The notes: generated by a model not told the origin, from the letters alone. A DNA stretch of 64,000 nt from Lunularia cruciata (GCA_948567375.1 OX419755.1:23514517-23578516); one strand, 5' to 3'; positions 23,386 to 36,911 are shown, counted from the first letter of the stretch. Made by a program: numbers and translations.

Positions 23386-26300
23386 ATGGGGAACCAGTTA
23401 GCTCGCACGACGCAGGCCTCGCCGACGGAGTATTACCTGCAGGACTTGCCATCGACGTACAATCTAGTGTTGAAAGAGGTCTTGGGCGGAGGGCGCTTGT
23501 TCAAATCTGTACAGTGTGTTCATACTGAAGGGTTGCTTCTTGTTAAAGTCTACTTTAAACGTGGTGAATTGGGACCAGAGTTCAAGGTGTGTAACCTTCT
23601 GGGATGTTCAAATCACTTACTCAAATCTGTGCAATGTGGTTCACGATGAAGGGTTGATTTTTGTTAAAGTATACGTCAAACGTGATGGAGTGGGACCAGA
23701 CTTTAGGTGTGGAACATTTTGTATTCAACTTGACTGTGCAAAAAGCAGTAGTGATTCGGCTATTTAGAATGGAAATATGAGATTAAAGTTTCAATAGAAA
23801 ACTCTTAGAAACATCAGAGCTAGAATCTGTCACAGAGGAGTAGCCCTTTAAGCTGTCCACTCGTCGGCAAATTCCAAAAGTCAATTCAGTTGAAACAATG
23901 GCTCCAATCTTTTGGCGTTGAGCAGGAACATGCCGCGAGGCTGGATATTATCAAGATGAAGCTTACGAATGTGGAACACTCACATGTTTGGCCATTCCAA
24001 GTAAGTTGCCAGGATACTTCGATGGGAAGAATTTTGCTTTTGCTCTACAAGGTTTTGTGCAAGTAGTGTCAAGAAATGACAGGGTATTGGTTTTGCGGTA
24101 GAGGTCGTTTGTGTTTCACGTAGTTTACTTGCGTAAAAGTAATTCATCGTCCATTTTAAGTAATCGATTTCAAGGATGTGTTATTCAACAATAAGACTTC
24201 AAATCATTTGAGTTCTATGTGGATCTTGTCATCTACGCCATTCACCCGACCATTGTTTGTCAACAAATCATAGCTCCCAGCCTGCCCTATTAGTCTACAT
24301 GCTGTACACAGACGTAGAATTCAAGAAAAATTGAGCAACAAACTTCATAAACTTGAGAAAACATATCCCAGTTCTTGCATTTTGCCCGCCTTGTTGGATT
24401 CATTCTGACGAATGAAATGCACATTGTTCCACGATATCGTCCAAACAGGAGTAGCTATATTACACCTACTTTAGCGTTAGATATTCTGAAGCCGGAAAGC
24501 ATGTTGAGAAGGTTCTTCATTATCGTGAAGTACACGAAATGTGGTGACGGTCGGCCATAATCTGATGGACCAAAGCTTCAGTCCATGTAAAGTTGCGACT
24601 TTACGACCAGTGTACATCTTTTCTTGGTAAAGCGATATTCTATTAAGTGAACTGCCATTCAAGAGTGAGGTACATACACTATACTGGGTTGAGATGTTTA
24701 GATCAAGTAGAACACTTTTGGAAGAGGAAGAGATGTAGCACTTCCCAGCAGTCTATAGCATCTGAAAGCTAATTGCTTTCTTTTTATGTTGCATTGCTAA
24801 CTCTCCTTATGCTGTGTGTCAGAGCTGGATTGAAACGGAGAAAGCAGCCTACCTACTCCGACAGTACTTCTTCAACAATCTCCATGACCGAATCAGCACA
24901 CGACCTTTTCTTTGCTTTATGGAGAAGAAGTGGATTGCATTTCAGGTACTGATGCCCACACTTTGTATTCGGGACGGAAATGTCTTCTCTGCTGAAGCTG
25001 ATTACTAGTTAAATGTATCTTGATGGTTTTGGACCTCTCTATGGATGAACTTGAGTATTATCATAATGTGAGATTCTGAAAGTTATACTGCTTTCATCTG
25101 GTCTCTAGAGAGCGTTCATAGTCTTGAAGGGCAGCCTGTAAAGTTCATTCAGATGGAATGGTTAAATATATTATTAAGCACGATCATGAACTGAGTGGAT
25201 GGTTTCTCTTTGTAAGAGCAAATAATTTTCGTTTATGTTTCCAGTGTACTCTGGTACGTCTGTCAATGGTCTCTTGATATGCTTACAAGATACAAAAGTG
25301 ACTATAAGCTGCATGGATTTTGCAGCTGCTGTACGCTGTGAAACAATGTCATGAACGAAATGTCTGCCATGGTAATGTTTTCTGCTCGTTGACTCTGTTC
25401 AATTTGATTCTTTGCAAAAACTGTTGACCAGCATCAAGGGCTTTTTCTTGCTAGACGTGGACAACTTGTCGAGGTAAAGCAACAAAGATTATTGGAATGT
25501 TTGAGATCTTGCTTGCTTGGAATACTCAAAATGCATGGTCTATTTGATTCCAGGCGATATTAAATGCGAGAATGTACTAGTGACGTCATGGAACTGGGTA
25601 TATCTTGCGGATTTTGCGTCGTTCAAGCCCACCTATCTTCCCATTGACAACCCTACAGACTTTTCTTTCTTCTACGATAGTGGTGGACGGCGGAGGTGTT
25701 ATCTTGCTCCTGAGGTGAGAAAACTTCATCATTTCTTATTAATCGTAACCGGGGATAAAACATGGGTAACATTCGGGACTATTATATCGGAAGTAGTTCA
25801 TATTGTTAATTTATGTTCATATTATTAGTTCATATTGTCACCACATCCCTAGTACTTTCAAAGTCCAATTACAAACGTTACAAACTTGCCAGAGACTACA
25901 AAGTCTAGCCCAATTAGAAAAATCATTAAAAGTTGTTAAAATTATTGAATTTGTAAGAGTTGTAATTTGTACTGCGATTCGGCAGGTGAGGTCTTTGTAT
26001 GTTAAGGTATACTTCTGCTATATTAGTCTTTTTTAGCTCTTCCTTGACCTCCATGTGCAGCGCTTCTATGACCCTAAGATTGATCTTGGCGTATCTGCTG
26101 ACGCTCCATTGAAGCCAACCATGGATATCTTTTCCCTTGGGTGAGTTATATTTTGTAAAACTAGAATGCAAATATCTAGGTAACAAATGTCGTAAACTAA
26201 ACTCTGTGAATCAAACATTCTCTGAAATTTGCATGTGTCTGCCCCACGGAGATAGGTGATGTTGTGTACTCCTTTTCACTATTTTAACCTATCAGTGAGC

Positions 26301-29300
26301 AGTATGGATCTTGGTTCGAGAAAACAAAATTGCTCTGAGTGGTAACGAGTAGGGCAATCTTCGTAGTAAAACTTCTATTCCAGATTGAAATGAGAGACAA
26401 AAACATGAGTAGTTGAGGCGTTTACGGTCCGATTTTTTGATGCTGCTATCCATTTTGGTCATAAAGTTAGGTGGATAACTTATGAAATGCGTCCTCTATG
26501 GTTGCTTTCTGGACAGATAGCTCAAGTGCTCCCAACGTGCGATGCAGTTCAAACGTATACTAACCCCTTTGTTGTTTATGGAACATCCAGGTGTGTGATA
26601 GCTGAGCTTTTCCTTGAAGGGCAATCCTTTTTCGACTTATCTCAATTGCTCGCATATCGAAAGGGACAGTTTGATCCTAGACCTTCTCTGGAAAAGGTTT
26701 GTCTTCTCTTATTATTCCAAGATTAGTCTTATCTTCATTCGGCCTGCTTAACTCCAAAAGCCTGTTTCCTGCGTTTGTCGTCTTACTCCTTGCTAGTCTG
26801 CGACTCTTCAAAGAATTGCCATGTTGGTGATTAATGATTCCAGTAGTGATGTCAAGAGGTGCACTTTCATGTTTCATGGCAATAAGCTTTGGTGTCTGCA
26901 GATACCTGATGACAAAATCAGGGCTATGATTGAGCATATGATACAGTTAACTCCAGATGCCAGGGCTTCAGCAGATGAATATCTACAGTCATGGGCGCCT
27001 TCAGTCTTCCCTTCGTATTTCTCACCTCTGCTCCATAAGTTTTTTTCATGCCTGGTAAACTTGGACGCAGACACAAGGGTAAGCCAGATTCATCTATTTA
27101 TTGACTCTCAAATATAGTTTTGGTCAAAAGTAACGATAAGCACTTGACATCCACATGAAGCAAGTGTACTAATGGTAGAAGTTTTTATTTTCTGACAGTG
27201 AAGATGTGCACATTGGAGCTCTTCCCTCAAGTCTAGGCACCCTAGGTGAAGAAAAAGCTGAGAACGCTTTTCATGACTGCGTAATTAGTGTTTTCCTCCC
27301 GTGAAACTCAGCGGTGAATTGACGCTTTCTTACAAGTATTTATGGGTCCTCAGGTGGCAGCTACCCAAAGAGCTTTTGCTGAGATTCGGAAGCAAATGCT
27401 AGCGGATGGTTCAAGCAAAGATAGCAACAACGTTACATCAATAGACAAGAACCAGAATATACAGGACGGAGATCTTACCGTGGATAAAGTGCCAGAAGTA
27501 ACAGGTGGGAACACTGGCAATGCAGGCAACATAATCAGAATATCTGCAACAAAGTACAAAGCGGATGGAGTTCTCCATCGTGTAAAGGCAGCAGCCATTG
27601 CCATGGCTCACAAACAGAATCCAATGAGGGAACTTGATGAAGAGGTATGTAATTTGGTTTTTGTAGATGTCTCATCGGAGATTACTATCATAGATGGCTC
27701 ACCTGTTTATAAGTGTTTATCCAGTAGTGATGTTTCTGTACTATATCAAGACTGGTTGGTATTCCTAGCTGCTTAGACTGGCATGGATTTACTTGCTTAG
27801 ATTTGCATCGGTTCTGTCCTAAGTGGGTGTGAATCCCCGTCCTACGAACAGCTTCTGCTCTCATTATTCATATATCAAGACTGGTTACCTTTTAATCTGG
27901 TAGACGGAGTATATAGAAGGCTTTTTGTTCCATAATTGATATCTTGTGGTATGGAACTCGATTATTGATATCGGTTTCTGTTTTCATTATTCAAAATTTC
28001 TTTTGGTTACTTTTGGCGTCACATCATAGTTAGCGAATGTCCGCAGCTTGTTTTTCATATAAGCTATGCATATGCTTCTCTTATTCCTTCGCAATGTTGG
28101 AGATTTAATATATGCACGTATTGAGTTGAAGATGATATGCATGCCTTCTGTACCTTCTGAATTCGCACTGGTTCTATTCATGCAGACTCTGAACAGCAAA
28201 TGGGAATCTGATGAGGTACTTTCAGGAGTCTTTTGGAGTGAAGATGCTGCAGACCTACAGAGTCCGAAGAGGACAAGCCGTCAGAACCAGAAAGAGAATA
28301 CGATCGCTTCTTCAGAAGGGGAGACGACGTTCAAAGGAGTATACAATCCTGGTGAGTATTCACTGTCATGCCATTGAGCAAGTGAAATAGACGTCCTAAC
28401 ATTTACTCAAAGAGAATGATGGATAGTATACTGGACACCCGACGTGGTTTCCATGGTAAAGCGGTCCTACACTTTCTTTCCTTCTATGATGTTTATTTCC
28501 TGCGAGGAAATTACTGCTGGCAAAGTGGAAAAGCTACCGTTCAACCTGTTTATGAGCAGACATTACTGTTGGATTCTTGACAGGTGTGACCAAGGATAAC
28601 ACTGCAGTTCCACCGCAAGAAAAGTGCGAAGGAATGGTCCTGATAGCCTCACTTCTATGTGCGTGCGTGAGAAATGTGAAACTTCCTCAGTATCGGAGAG
28701 GAGCCATCCAATTGCTTCATGAAGCTTCTCGCTACTGCGACGATGATGCCCGTTTGCAGCACATCTTACCGTATGTGGTTGCCCTTCTATCCGATTCTAC
28801 TGCCATAGTGCGATGTGCTGCCTTGCAAACACTCTGCTATGTGCTGTCCATGGTTAAAACATTCCCCGCAAGTGATGCGAAAATATTTCCCGAGTACATA
28901 TTACCCCTCCTTTCCTTGCTTCCAGATGATCCGGAGGAAAGTGTCAGGATTGCCTACGCAAACAATATACACAAAATTTCTAAAGCGTCCTACCGCTTCC
29001 TTGTAACCTCACAACATATGAGTGAAGTTGTAGAGGTTGCCGATAGCCCTGGACGGCCGTCGAGGGGAACAGGTCATCATGTTCAACGTCGTGACGCTGA
29101 GCTCTCTCATCTGCGGGAGACAGTGGCACGAGTAATTCAGGAGTTGGTGATGGGTCAAAAGCAGACTCCAACCATACGCAGAGCTTTGCTACAGCATGTT
29201 GGGTCTCTGTGCCATTTTTTTGGATCAAAGCAGAGCAACGATTTTCTCCTTCCAGTTCTTCCTGCTTTCTTAAATGACCGCGATGAACAGCTGCGTGCAT

Positions 29301-32300
29301 TTTTTTTCGAGTATATTGTGCACGTATGCCTTTTTGTTGGGCAAGCAAGTGTTGAATCTTTTCTTCTTCCTTACATTGAACCGGCCCTCAATGATGTCGA
29401 AGAAACAGTTATAGTAAACGTCTTGGAATGTCTTGCAGCCCTCTGTAAGCACAAGTTCTTGAGGAAAAGGATTCTTCTGGTTGTGGTAGAACATGCTTGT
29501 CCTCTTCTCTGTCATCCTAGCCAATGGGTACGAAGAGCGACCGTCACCTTTGTTGCCGCATCAAGTGCCAGTCTGGAGTTAGTCGATTCACATGCGTTTT
29601 TAACTCCAATTCTTATTCCTCTTTTGCGTCGAGAGCCAGCTTCTTTGTGCTCAGAGAGTTCTATTCTGGTTTGCCTGAAGCCACCTGTGTCAAGGGAGCT
29701 CATTCAACGTGCCTTGAGTAACGTGGATCAAGCAATACCTGGTACAGAAGGTGGGAAAGTGAAATCGAGAGGACGGCAAAGAGTTGCACCTATACAACCA
29801 CCACCAGAGTTGCAAGGAGGTCAACCTCGCAACACTCCCACAGAGAGGCGGAAGGTAGACAAAGAGACTAGCAATACAGGCGACACAAATGAAGGACGAC
29901 CTAAGAGTTCTTCTGGGAGGAAAGGTCCTGCCATATCTCTTGCTTCAGGAATGAATGAAGGGGTATTAACTGCTGATAACGAAGATGGAGAGAAGATGAG
30001 AGCTATGGAGGGATATCTGCGGAATTTGTCCAGCACCATGCAAACTCGCAGACACTTGGAGGCTGAGAGCTCGGAGAAGCTAGAGAATTCTGCAGTTGGT
30101 CTCCCACCCGGTGTCGGAACGGGTTATTACTCTTCACATGATGGGTCGTCAGAAGGCATCCCACTCTACTCTGTACCCCTACCCCTTCTAGGTGATCGGA
30201 AGCCCGAAGACACTACTAGCAACCAAGCCAATGTTCCACCTTCAGGCGCTTCATCTTACAATGAAGATTGGAGTAGAATATTTGGCGTACGCCCAAATGG
30301 GGCTCCATTTGCACTTGCTCCTGCAGGTGGCTCAATTGGTCCAGCTTCTTCACAGTGGGCCACAATTGCAGCACATTCATCGATGCCTCTCGGAGAGCCC
30401 ATGCAGTCGATGGCTGTAGTTCCTATCACGCCAAGGTTCATGGCTAGTTCTATATATCATGGAGTGCCTGGAACAAGTGGTGCAAGGAGAGTGCCTGAAG
30501 CTCAGAAAGATGGTCGAAACGTCGGACAATTTCCAATCAATCAAGGGGCCGAGAATTCCATGTTAAATACCGCATCTCCAGCTGATGTCGGAAAGAATAC
30601 AGGTTTAGGACCAGTGATTGAAGTGTATCCTTCCGTAGACTCTGCCACTGCAATGCTGGGATCCATTAACTTGGGTCAATCTTCATTGGAGAGTACCTGG
30701 AGACCAAGAGGAGTTTTGATTGCTAATCTTCAGGAACACCAGCGCTCCGTGAATCAGATTGCAGTTGCTCATGACAACACATTTTTTGTAAGTGGATCAG
30801 ATGATGGGAACGTGAAAGTATGGGATTGTCGCCGGCTGGAACGTGACATTTCATTCCGATCACGTCTGACCTACTCTTTTGGTTCAAAAGTTTCTGTGCT
30901 CTGTGTGACTACGCTTACGTCTGGGCATCAAGTCGCTGCGGCTTCGACCACCGGGAAAATTCATGTGTTGAACGTGGAGTACGTGGCCAAATTGGGTAGC
31001 AGCAATGAACGTTACACTGGCTTTTCAGAAATTTGCAAACTAGACTGTGACGAAGGCGCAGTGCTTTCCCTTCAGACCTTAAAATCGAGGGGTCCATCAC
31101 TTCTGTTGTACAGCACTCAACGGAATGGTATGCATCTTTGGGATTTGCGTACTCAAAATGAGGCTTGGGTCCTTAAAGGGAAGCCAGCAGAGGGTTACAT
31201 CACATCCACAGCGCTGGATCCTAACTGTAACTGGGTAGTGTCAGGCACATCCCGGGGCATCTTGACACTGTGGGACCTGCGATTTCAAATACCTGTCAAT
31301 ACGTGGCAACATCCATTAAGCTGCCCTGTTGAAAGTATGTGCCCACTCCTTCCCACAGCTAGTACGGATCATCCGTCCATAGCACGGCCCTTCGTATATG
31401 TAGCTGCGGGCCAAGATGAGATCGCCCTTTGGAATGCTGAAGATGGAAGCTGTCATCAGGTAATTGTGTTTCCATTTCGCTAACGAACCAGCTTCCTCAT
31501 GAGATTGAGTTTGTTGATCTCTGTCAGGAACTGGGATATAGTTTCAGCAACTATATTAACAGTTGAGATTACGAGATTCTTCGGTATGATCTTCGTGTCT
31601 ATAATTTATACCACTTCACACCCTGAAAATTGTTGTTAGAGGCGAATTCAACTTCTGCTGTATGTTGTCCTTGAATCGGCCTTTCATCTATTGAACGAAT
31701 ATTTAATACAGCTCAAGACAAACCACGACTGCCGGAAAGTGCCATCCTGTGCGAAATGCCCAGTATGAAACATTTTGTTTGAGTTTTCGCCCAAAGCTAG
31801 AAGTAATTAAGATGTTTAGGGATAGAAGAACTCAAGACTATACCGCGTCACTACCATATAATGCCTCCTGATTGATCATGTGTAGGTTATGAAATTGTCA
31901 CAAGATGGTGACGGTGATTCAGCTGCAATACCTGCTGCCCTTGCACAGCGATCCTCCAATTCGAGACTTGGAAGTAGCACAACGGCCACTGGTTCTCAGT
32001 TTAGCAGTCTGAAGCTGAATAGTTACAGGATTGATGAGCTCAATGATCCGCCTCAACGATTACACGGGGTGCGAGCTTTGTTTCCGTTAGCAGGAGGAAC
32101 TGGCCTACTGTCTGCAGGATCGGATTGTCGGATTAGGATGTGGGATCGTTTGAGGTAAACTTTCCCTCTCCTGGCAACCCCTACCTGTTTTTACTACGAA
32201 ATTTCATGGAGTTTGAAGTATACTGGTTTCCCATTTCACTTCATACTGGTACCTGAGTTTGAAGTATACTGATTTCCCATTTCACTTCATACTGGTACCT

Positions 32301-33029
32301 AAGTTTGACTCCCGCCGCTTTCTGAGCACGGCGAGGGTGTCTTCTTTACTGCAATATGGACGGGGAGGATGAGCAATTGAGAATGCTTAAGGGAGAGATT
32401 AAGTGAAAGTGGACTCGGTAAAATTTGCTTACCTGAAATGCTTTATGTTTTTAACTGATTGGAACTCTCATATGAAAATATACAGGCCCGAACGCAGTTA
32501 CACTGTCTGTGGGCCAACCACGAAAGCGTCTGCACCGGAGAATGTTACGTACGAGACCAGTACACATTCTGGTGTGCACATCATCAAGGTTCGTAGTGTA
32601 AAGCTTGGGTTTTTGTTCTAACGGGAAAAGAGTCCTCAGGGCGCTGCTCCTTTTGATATCGACTCTCTTTCATTCCATGAATTCAAAGGGCGAGCAGAAG
32701 TATTGTTAACAATGGATGCTTGTAGGATGCAAGAGCCCTTACACCTACTCTAAATATCGTATATCAAAACTTGTTGCATAATTTGGGTTCATGTGTCTTA
32801 TCGATCTCAGTTATGTGCTTTGCGTGGGGAACAGGAGTGCGTTGGAAGTGAGAATGGCAGGAGTCAAATATCGGGGAACAAATCTCCAACGAAGACTGGC
32901 TTGGCAGCTGCTGCTCTTGATTGTGTTGGATGTCACCGTGATTGTATCCGTTCGTTGGCTTTTGCCCAAGCGAATCAAAGATTTCTCATTTCAAGTAGCC
33001 GAGATGGAGCTATCAAAGTCTGGAAGTAG
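23386..33029 (+). CDS. VPS15: VPS15, regulatory pseudokinase subunit of the class III PI3-kinase complex
   Basis: VPS15 is a membrane-anchored scaffold that activates VPS34, which makes PI3P for vacuolar sorting and autophagy. Exons: 23386-23586, 23926-24000, 24823-24945, 25326-25371, 25554-25714, 26061-26140, 26591-26696, 26902-27078, 27354-27644, 28186-28351, 28584-31459, 31886-32154, 32486-32588, 32835-33029. Every intron is GT-AG and all phases agree, giving 1622 residues (Arabidopsis is about 1500). Residues 1-323 are the kinase-like domain: MGNQ with a myristoylation-type Gly2, a degenerate glycine loop, catalytic loop [10 protein letters not shown], and [10 protein letters not shown] where DFG is replaced by DFA, as is usual in VPS15. 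HEAT repeats span about 490-845 ([37 protein letters not shown]). A Gly/Ser/Pro-rich linker follows, then WD40 repeats from about 1188 ([12 protein letters not shown]) to the C terminus ([14 protein letters not shown]). The start is fixed by the conserved MGNxxARTTQ opening. It appears intact. Confidence 0.95.
23496..23717 (+). repeat. diverged tandem duplication of the 3' half of VPS15 exon 1
   Basis: About 100 bp at 23496-23597 (end of exon 1 and its splice donor) is repeated 120 bp downstream at 23616-23717 inside intron 1. The second copy still reads [20 protein letters not shown] against [20 protein letters not shown] in the exon. It carries an extra base in the tgtggttcac segment and ends in ttaggtgtgg where the exon has tcaaggtgtgt. 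Confidence 0.85.
32209..32300. repeat. 46-bp tandem duplication in VPS15 intron 12
   Basis: Units 32209-32254 and 32255-32300 (gagtttgaagtatactgg to actggtacct) differ at one position; a partial third unit (aagtttga) follows. It lies wholly inside the intron. Confidence 0.95.
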
Positions 33030-34333
33030 GTCGAAGAAATATTGGGGCGGACATCCAATCAGTGTTTCTTAGGCAGCGGAAAAGGAAGGTGCGCTAGGAT
33101 CTAGTCCTTGCGGCCTGAGTGCCTGAAACAGCGATGCCGTAGTTGTCCTACAGAATCTCTAGATTTCATTCTGGTATGCCTGTTATATTTCAGAGTCATA
33201 CGACTGGATACAAGCTGATCCACAGATATTGTAGGCTCCTCTTGCTTGTGAATACACTAGTAGGCAAATGAGAGGTTTCAGCACTTCCTTAAGTTAGTAC
33301 AGATGTAAAAAATTTACAGAAGTCATTGTTTGATATCGGAGGAGTCACAGAAACGGGCAGACTTAGCTGTAAAGTATTTCCCATTGTATATGTCCTTCAT
33401 CTTTGTTTACTGTAAAAATTTGACAGTCTATTGACACAGATTCAATCAGTTCCGATCTTCATTTTGCGGCCTCTAATTCAACAGATTCTTCTGAGCTTGT
33501 GAATACCAACGGGGGTATTCGTGCAATTATTCTTCTTCAATGAAGTTGGTAAATTCCATACCTCTTCTTGGGCATATGATATATGCCCGCTAGTCGATAA
33601 ATTCTTGCTCTGTTCTGGATGTTACAGAACTCCGTCCACTTCATGCATGGGATTTATCATAATTTGTAGAACTTTTCTAAACAGCTAGTTTCCTTGAGGC
33701 TGTTTCTCTGTTACTAGGTTTGCGTGACTACTCTTTAGCCACGATGTAGGGAATCACCGAAGTAGACAGAAAGACACACGAAGTCCTCTGGATGTGTTCT
33801 TGAGCTCGGAGGCCTTAAACACACCCACAATTTGTGAGCTTATTTCCGCGTCCTCGCTACCGTGATGTTACATTCTCTTATACATTTTGGAGGTGCCAAT
33901 CTCATGCTCTTAAGGTTTCATCAACCTCCACGGAATCGTCATTGCGGAGAGGTCGTTCACTAGGATTGTCTACTAGGATTTTGCGTCCCTGTTACTCCGG
34001 GTTGAATATTGCATTTCTCGAGTGATGATGCAAAGTCGCTTAGCGAATTTGAGAAGTCAAAATTTCTAGAACTACATACACTTAATGAATTTATTAAGGG
34101 AATCGGTATTTGTACCTCACCCTCCGGATTACAGCCAATGTGGCTTAGATTCATCAAACGTTTAGGGGTGCGCTTAATCAGTAGTAGTTCGCACCTTTTT
34201 AGTCTATTCAGTTCCCCACTCAGACCCACACCACACAACTTGCACATCAGGCGTGATGGATGTGTACGCATCTGCATTCTCGTCCAATTGATCAAATATA
34301 TCATCTGCCACTGCCCTACTAAACGAAGATGAT
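33030..34333. other. VPS15 3' flank, no further gene seen
   Basis: The first few hundred bases are probably the VPS15 3' untranslated region, but no clear polyadenylation signal stands out. The rest contains only short frames without recognised content. Confidence 0.4.
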
Positions 34334-34515
34334 AATGCATATGCATCATACGACCAAACAGATCGGCATCTGCCATTGCATTCTGAAAGATAAGCCGACA
34401 ATGCACATGCATCATATGACCGTGCAAGTATACTACATTCAGAATGCCATTGCATTGTGAATGATAGCCGACAATGCAAATACATCATTGGCCGCGCAAT
34501 TATACTACAATGAGA
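34334..34515. repeat. imperfect tandem repeat, about 66-73 bp unit, 2.6 copies
   Basis: Units start at 34334, 34400 and 34473, each with aatgcaNatNcatcat and, in the first two, ccattgcatt followed by gatNagccgac. The third is partial. Confidence 0.8.
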
Positions 34516-34630
34516 ACACGTTCGCAAATTGTGATTAGTTTAGGTTTGATTTGGAGGGTGGTGAGTTACAAATATCAAGTCCCTTTATTAAACTCATAGG
34601 ATGTTCCAGTCATTTATAGACATTAAGATT

Positions 34631-34770
34631 TGCATAGCTCGAATATCTTAGGTGCAGTAGTGCAGATTTCTCATATCGAAACCTTGCCTCATTCTACCTC
34701 TCCCTTGTGAAGCTTGATGGGTCTTCGATCCTTCTTGTGTTCAATGAGGTCGGCTTTCGCCTTTTATTAA
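34631..34770 (+). mobile_element. 5'-truncated LINE tail
   Basis: The segment gcatagctcgaatatcttag to aggtcggctttcgcc aligns by eye with 41347-41495, the 3' end of the LINE-like element at 38400-41510, including gcagatttctcatat and cttgatgggtcttc. It therefore looks like a 5'-truncated copy containing only the untranslated tail. Confidence 0.7.
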
Positions 34771-36899
34771 ACTATAATAATTTTCCATACTTTGATCTTA
34801 TGAGAATGCTCAAGATATGACGATACTGATTACAGATTGGCTTCTTCTACTGGAAAGCGTGATCGATTTTGCTAGATAAACTTCCTCATCTTAACGGTAT
34901 CATGATCGCCCATGTGGTATCGATAAGGTTCAAATACAAACACTTTCCGTATGAGAAGTAATTACACTGGCCTCACGAACATGAGCGGATTGGATCTGCT
35001 AGACTTTTAAGGGGTATTGAAGATCCTACAAAGAATTGCAATATGGATATTTCTCGAGAATCGATATAGTCCGTAACTATTTCTCTCGTAATTCTGAATT
35101 TTGCTGACTGCAGAAGCTCTGACTACCTTATTCAGTAGTTACAGTACTTTACTGTACTATTCTTGCAAGGTTCCCCTTGCAAGAATAGTCCAAGTCCAGC
35201 TACTAAATGCACATCCGTACAATCCCGTGCAATGTACATTCTACCTCGCCGACCGTCGAATAGGGACTGCAATATATGGTAATGGTGATGATTGTAGCGT
35301 TTGAAAGTCCTGAGCATCTATCCCACTTGCCTTTGAATTCAAAATCACAATGAAATTTGCAGTACCAGCTAAATGCTTTTCAAAACTGAAGAGAGCTGAA
35401 TTCTTTGAATCTGAGTAGAACTGTGTAGTCTGCTCCACTACCCTAGCATTCAGCGCGTAAAACTTCATCAATGCTGTGAGTCCTATCAACTAGTACCCAA
35501 GTGTGTAGGAGTGCTGGAGGAGATATCATCGAATTCTCATGTCTTTTTTCTGAATTGATACTGTACGGGGTAAGAGCTCAATTCATGAAGCAGAATACCT
35601 CCCTTATCTATTTTTTAAGGAGGAAAACTTCTTTTACGGATTAGTCTAATCTCTTACTTTTGCTTTTAGTATGGGCATGAAATTGTTTCAAGCATCAAAT
35701 GAAGAAGCTGAAAATACGATATGCAAGAAGTTTGCACCTCGATCGTAAATATATCAATATCACCGCTTATGATAACGATTGTACTTTTTGAAGATGAAAG
35801 AAGGCCCTTTCTGTTAGGTCAAACTAAGAGTCGTTCATCATCCATCTCTCGAAGCATTGGACTGACCCAAATGGACGTCTACTTCTCAAACGTACTGTCC
35901 AAAGAACGTGTTCCATTATCCATGTTCTTACGTTTCACTAGTCAGGAAAAAACGGTGCACGACGATGCAGCAAACCTTACCATACGTTCAACACTTCACC
36001 GTTCACCTTTGCTTGTCCGAAAGAAAGTACAATAAGCCAGAGGAATGACACTGATGGAACCAATCGGGAAGGCTATAGCGAATTCTTCGCCAGCAACTTC
36101 CATTGAAGTTACCGGAACTTTATATCCTCGATTCTCCATCCAAACAGTTGAACGTCGCCTCCCCGACAAATATCCTTGCAGTCCCTTTAACTACACTGTT
36201 CATTACTTTGATTGGCCTCTCAACTTGAAAGTTGGAACTCTTCAAAACATCATAAAGACGAGCTACTAACTCTATTTAAGCTCGTTAAAAGCATGAGATA
36301 CTACTTCATACGTCAGTCTCGCTTCGGGTGGTGAAGATGTAGATTTAGTGTAATAAATGGAGATGAAGTCTTCCCGTCGAACTGCTATTCCTCATGTCCA
36401 TTTCCATGAGTCGTAAACGGTAAGTTGGCAAATTCTGCCTGACAAGTTCGTTGTAAGGCAATTTTAAGGACAATTTTAGCGTCATGTTGCACAAGCACAA
36501 GCGCTACAACGAGCGACCTTTGTCAATCTCTGACGAATCTAAACTCAAGAGTCCAAGCGAGACTTTGCGGGTGACAAAGTTTGACTTCGGACGTACAACA
36601 AACACTCTTGAACAAACCCTTCTCGTTATTCTATGAACCTTTTAACGATCTCACATCCCGTCACGAACTCTTGACCTTTTCTATCTCGTTGGTTGGTCGA
36701 ATCCCATGGTCAAATCATGCTGTCCTCATCGTAATCATAAGAAGACCAGCAACACCACCAGTCTTCTATATATCCCATAAGTCGTTGGGCTACTTTTCCT
36801 GTTCATCGATCTCCCTACTCTAGTACTTCAGACGTTGCTCACCTGGTGATAGTAACCGCCCCCTCGAGGTCTTCCATGGTGCAAGAACTAGTCAATTAG
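34771..36899. other. spacer, no gene seen
   Basis: Only short frames without recognisable content. The hairpin at 35156-35189 is listed separately. Confidence 0.45.
35156..35189. repeat. 15-bp perfect inverted repeat with 4-nt loop
   Basis: Arms actattcttgcaagg (35156-35170) and ccttgcaagaatagt (35175-35189) flank 'ttcc'. No T-run follows, and this is a eukaryote, so a terminator is not implied. Confidence 0.95.
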
Positions 36900-36911
36900 T
36901 CACGACCATTT

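Noticed and set aside
29821-30039. Minus-strand and alternate-frame open frames across the large VPS15 exon (28980-31100)
   Set aside because: They lie antisense to, or out of frame with, strongly conserved VPS15 coding sequence and have no family content of their own.
35156-35189. Possible Rho-independent terminator
   Set aside because: No T-run follows and the window is eukaryotic.
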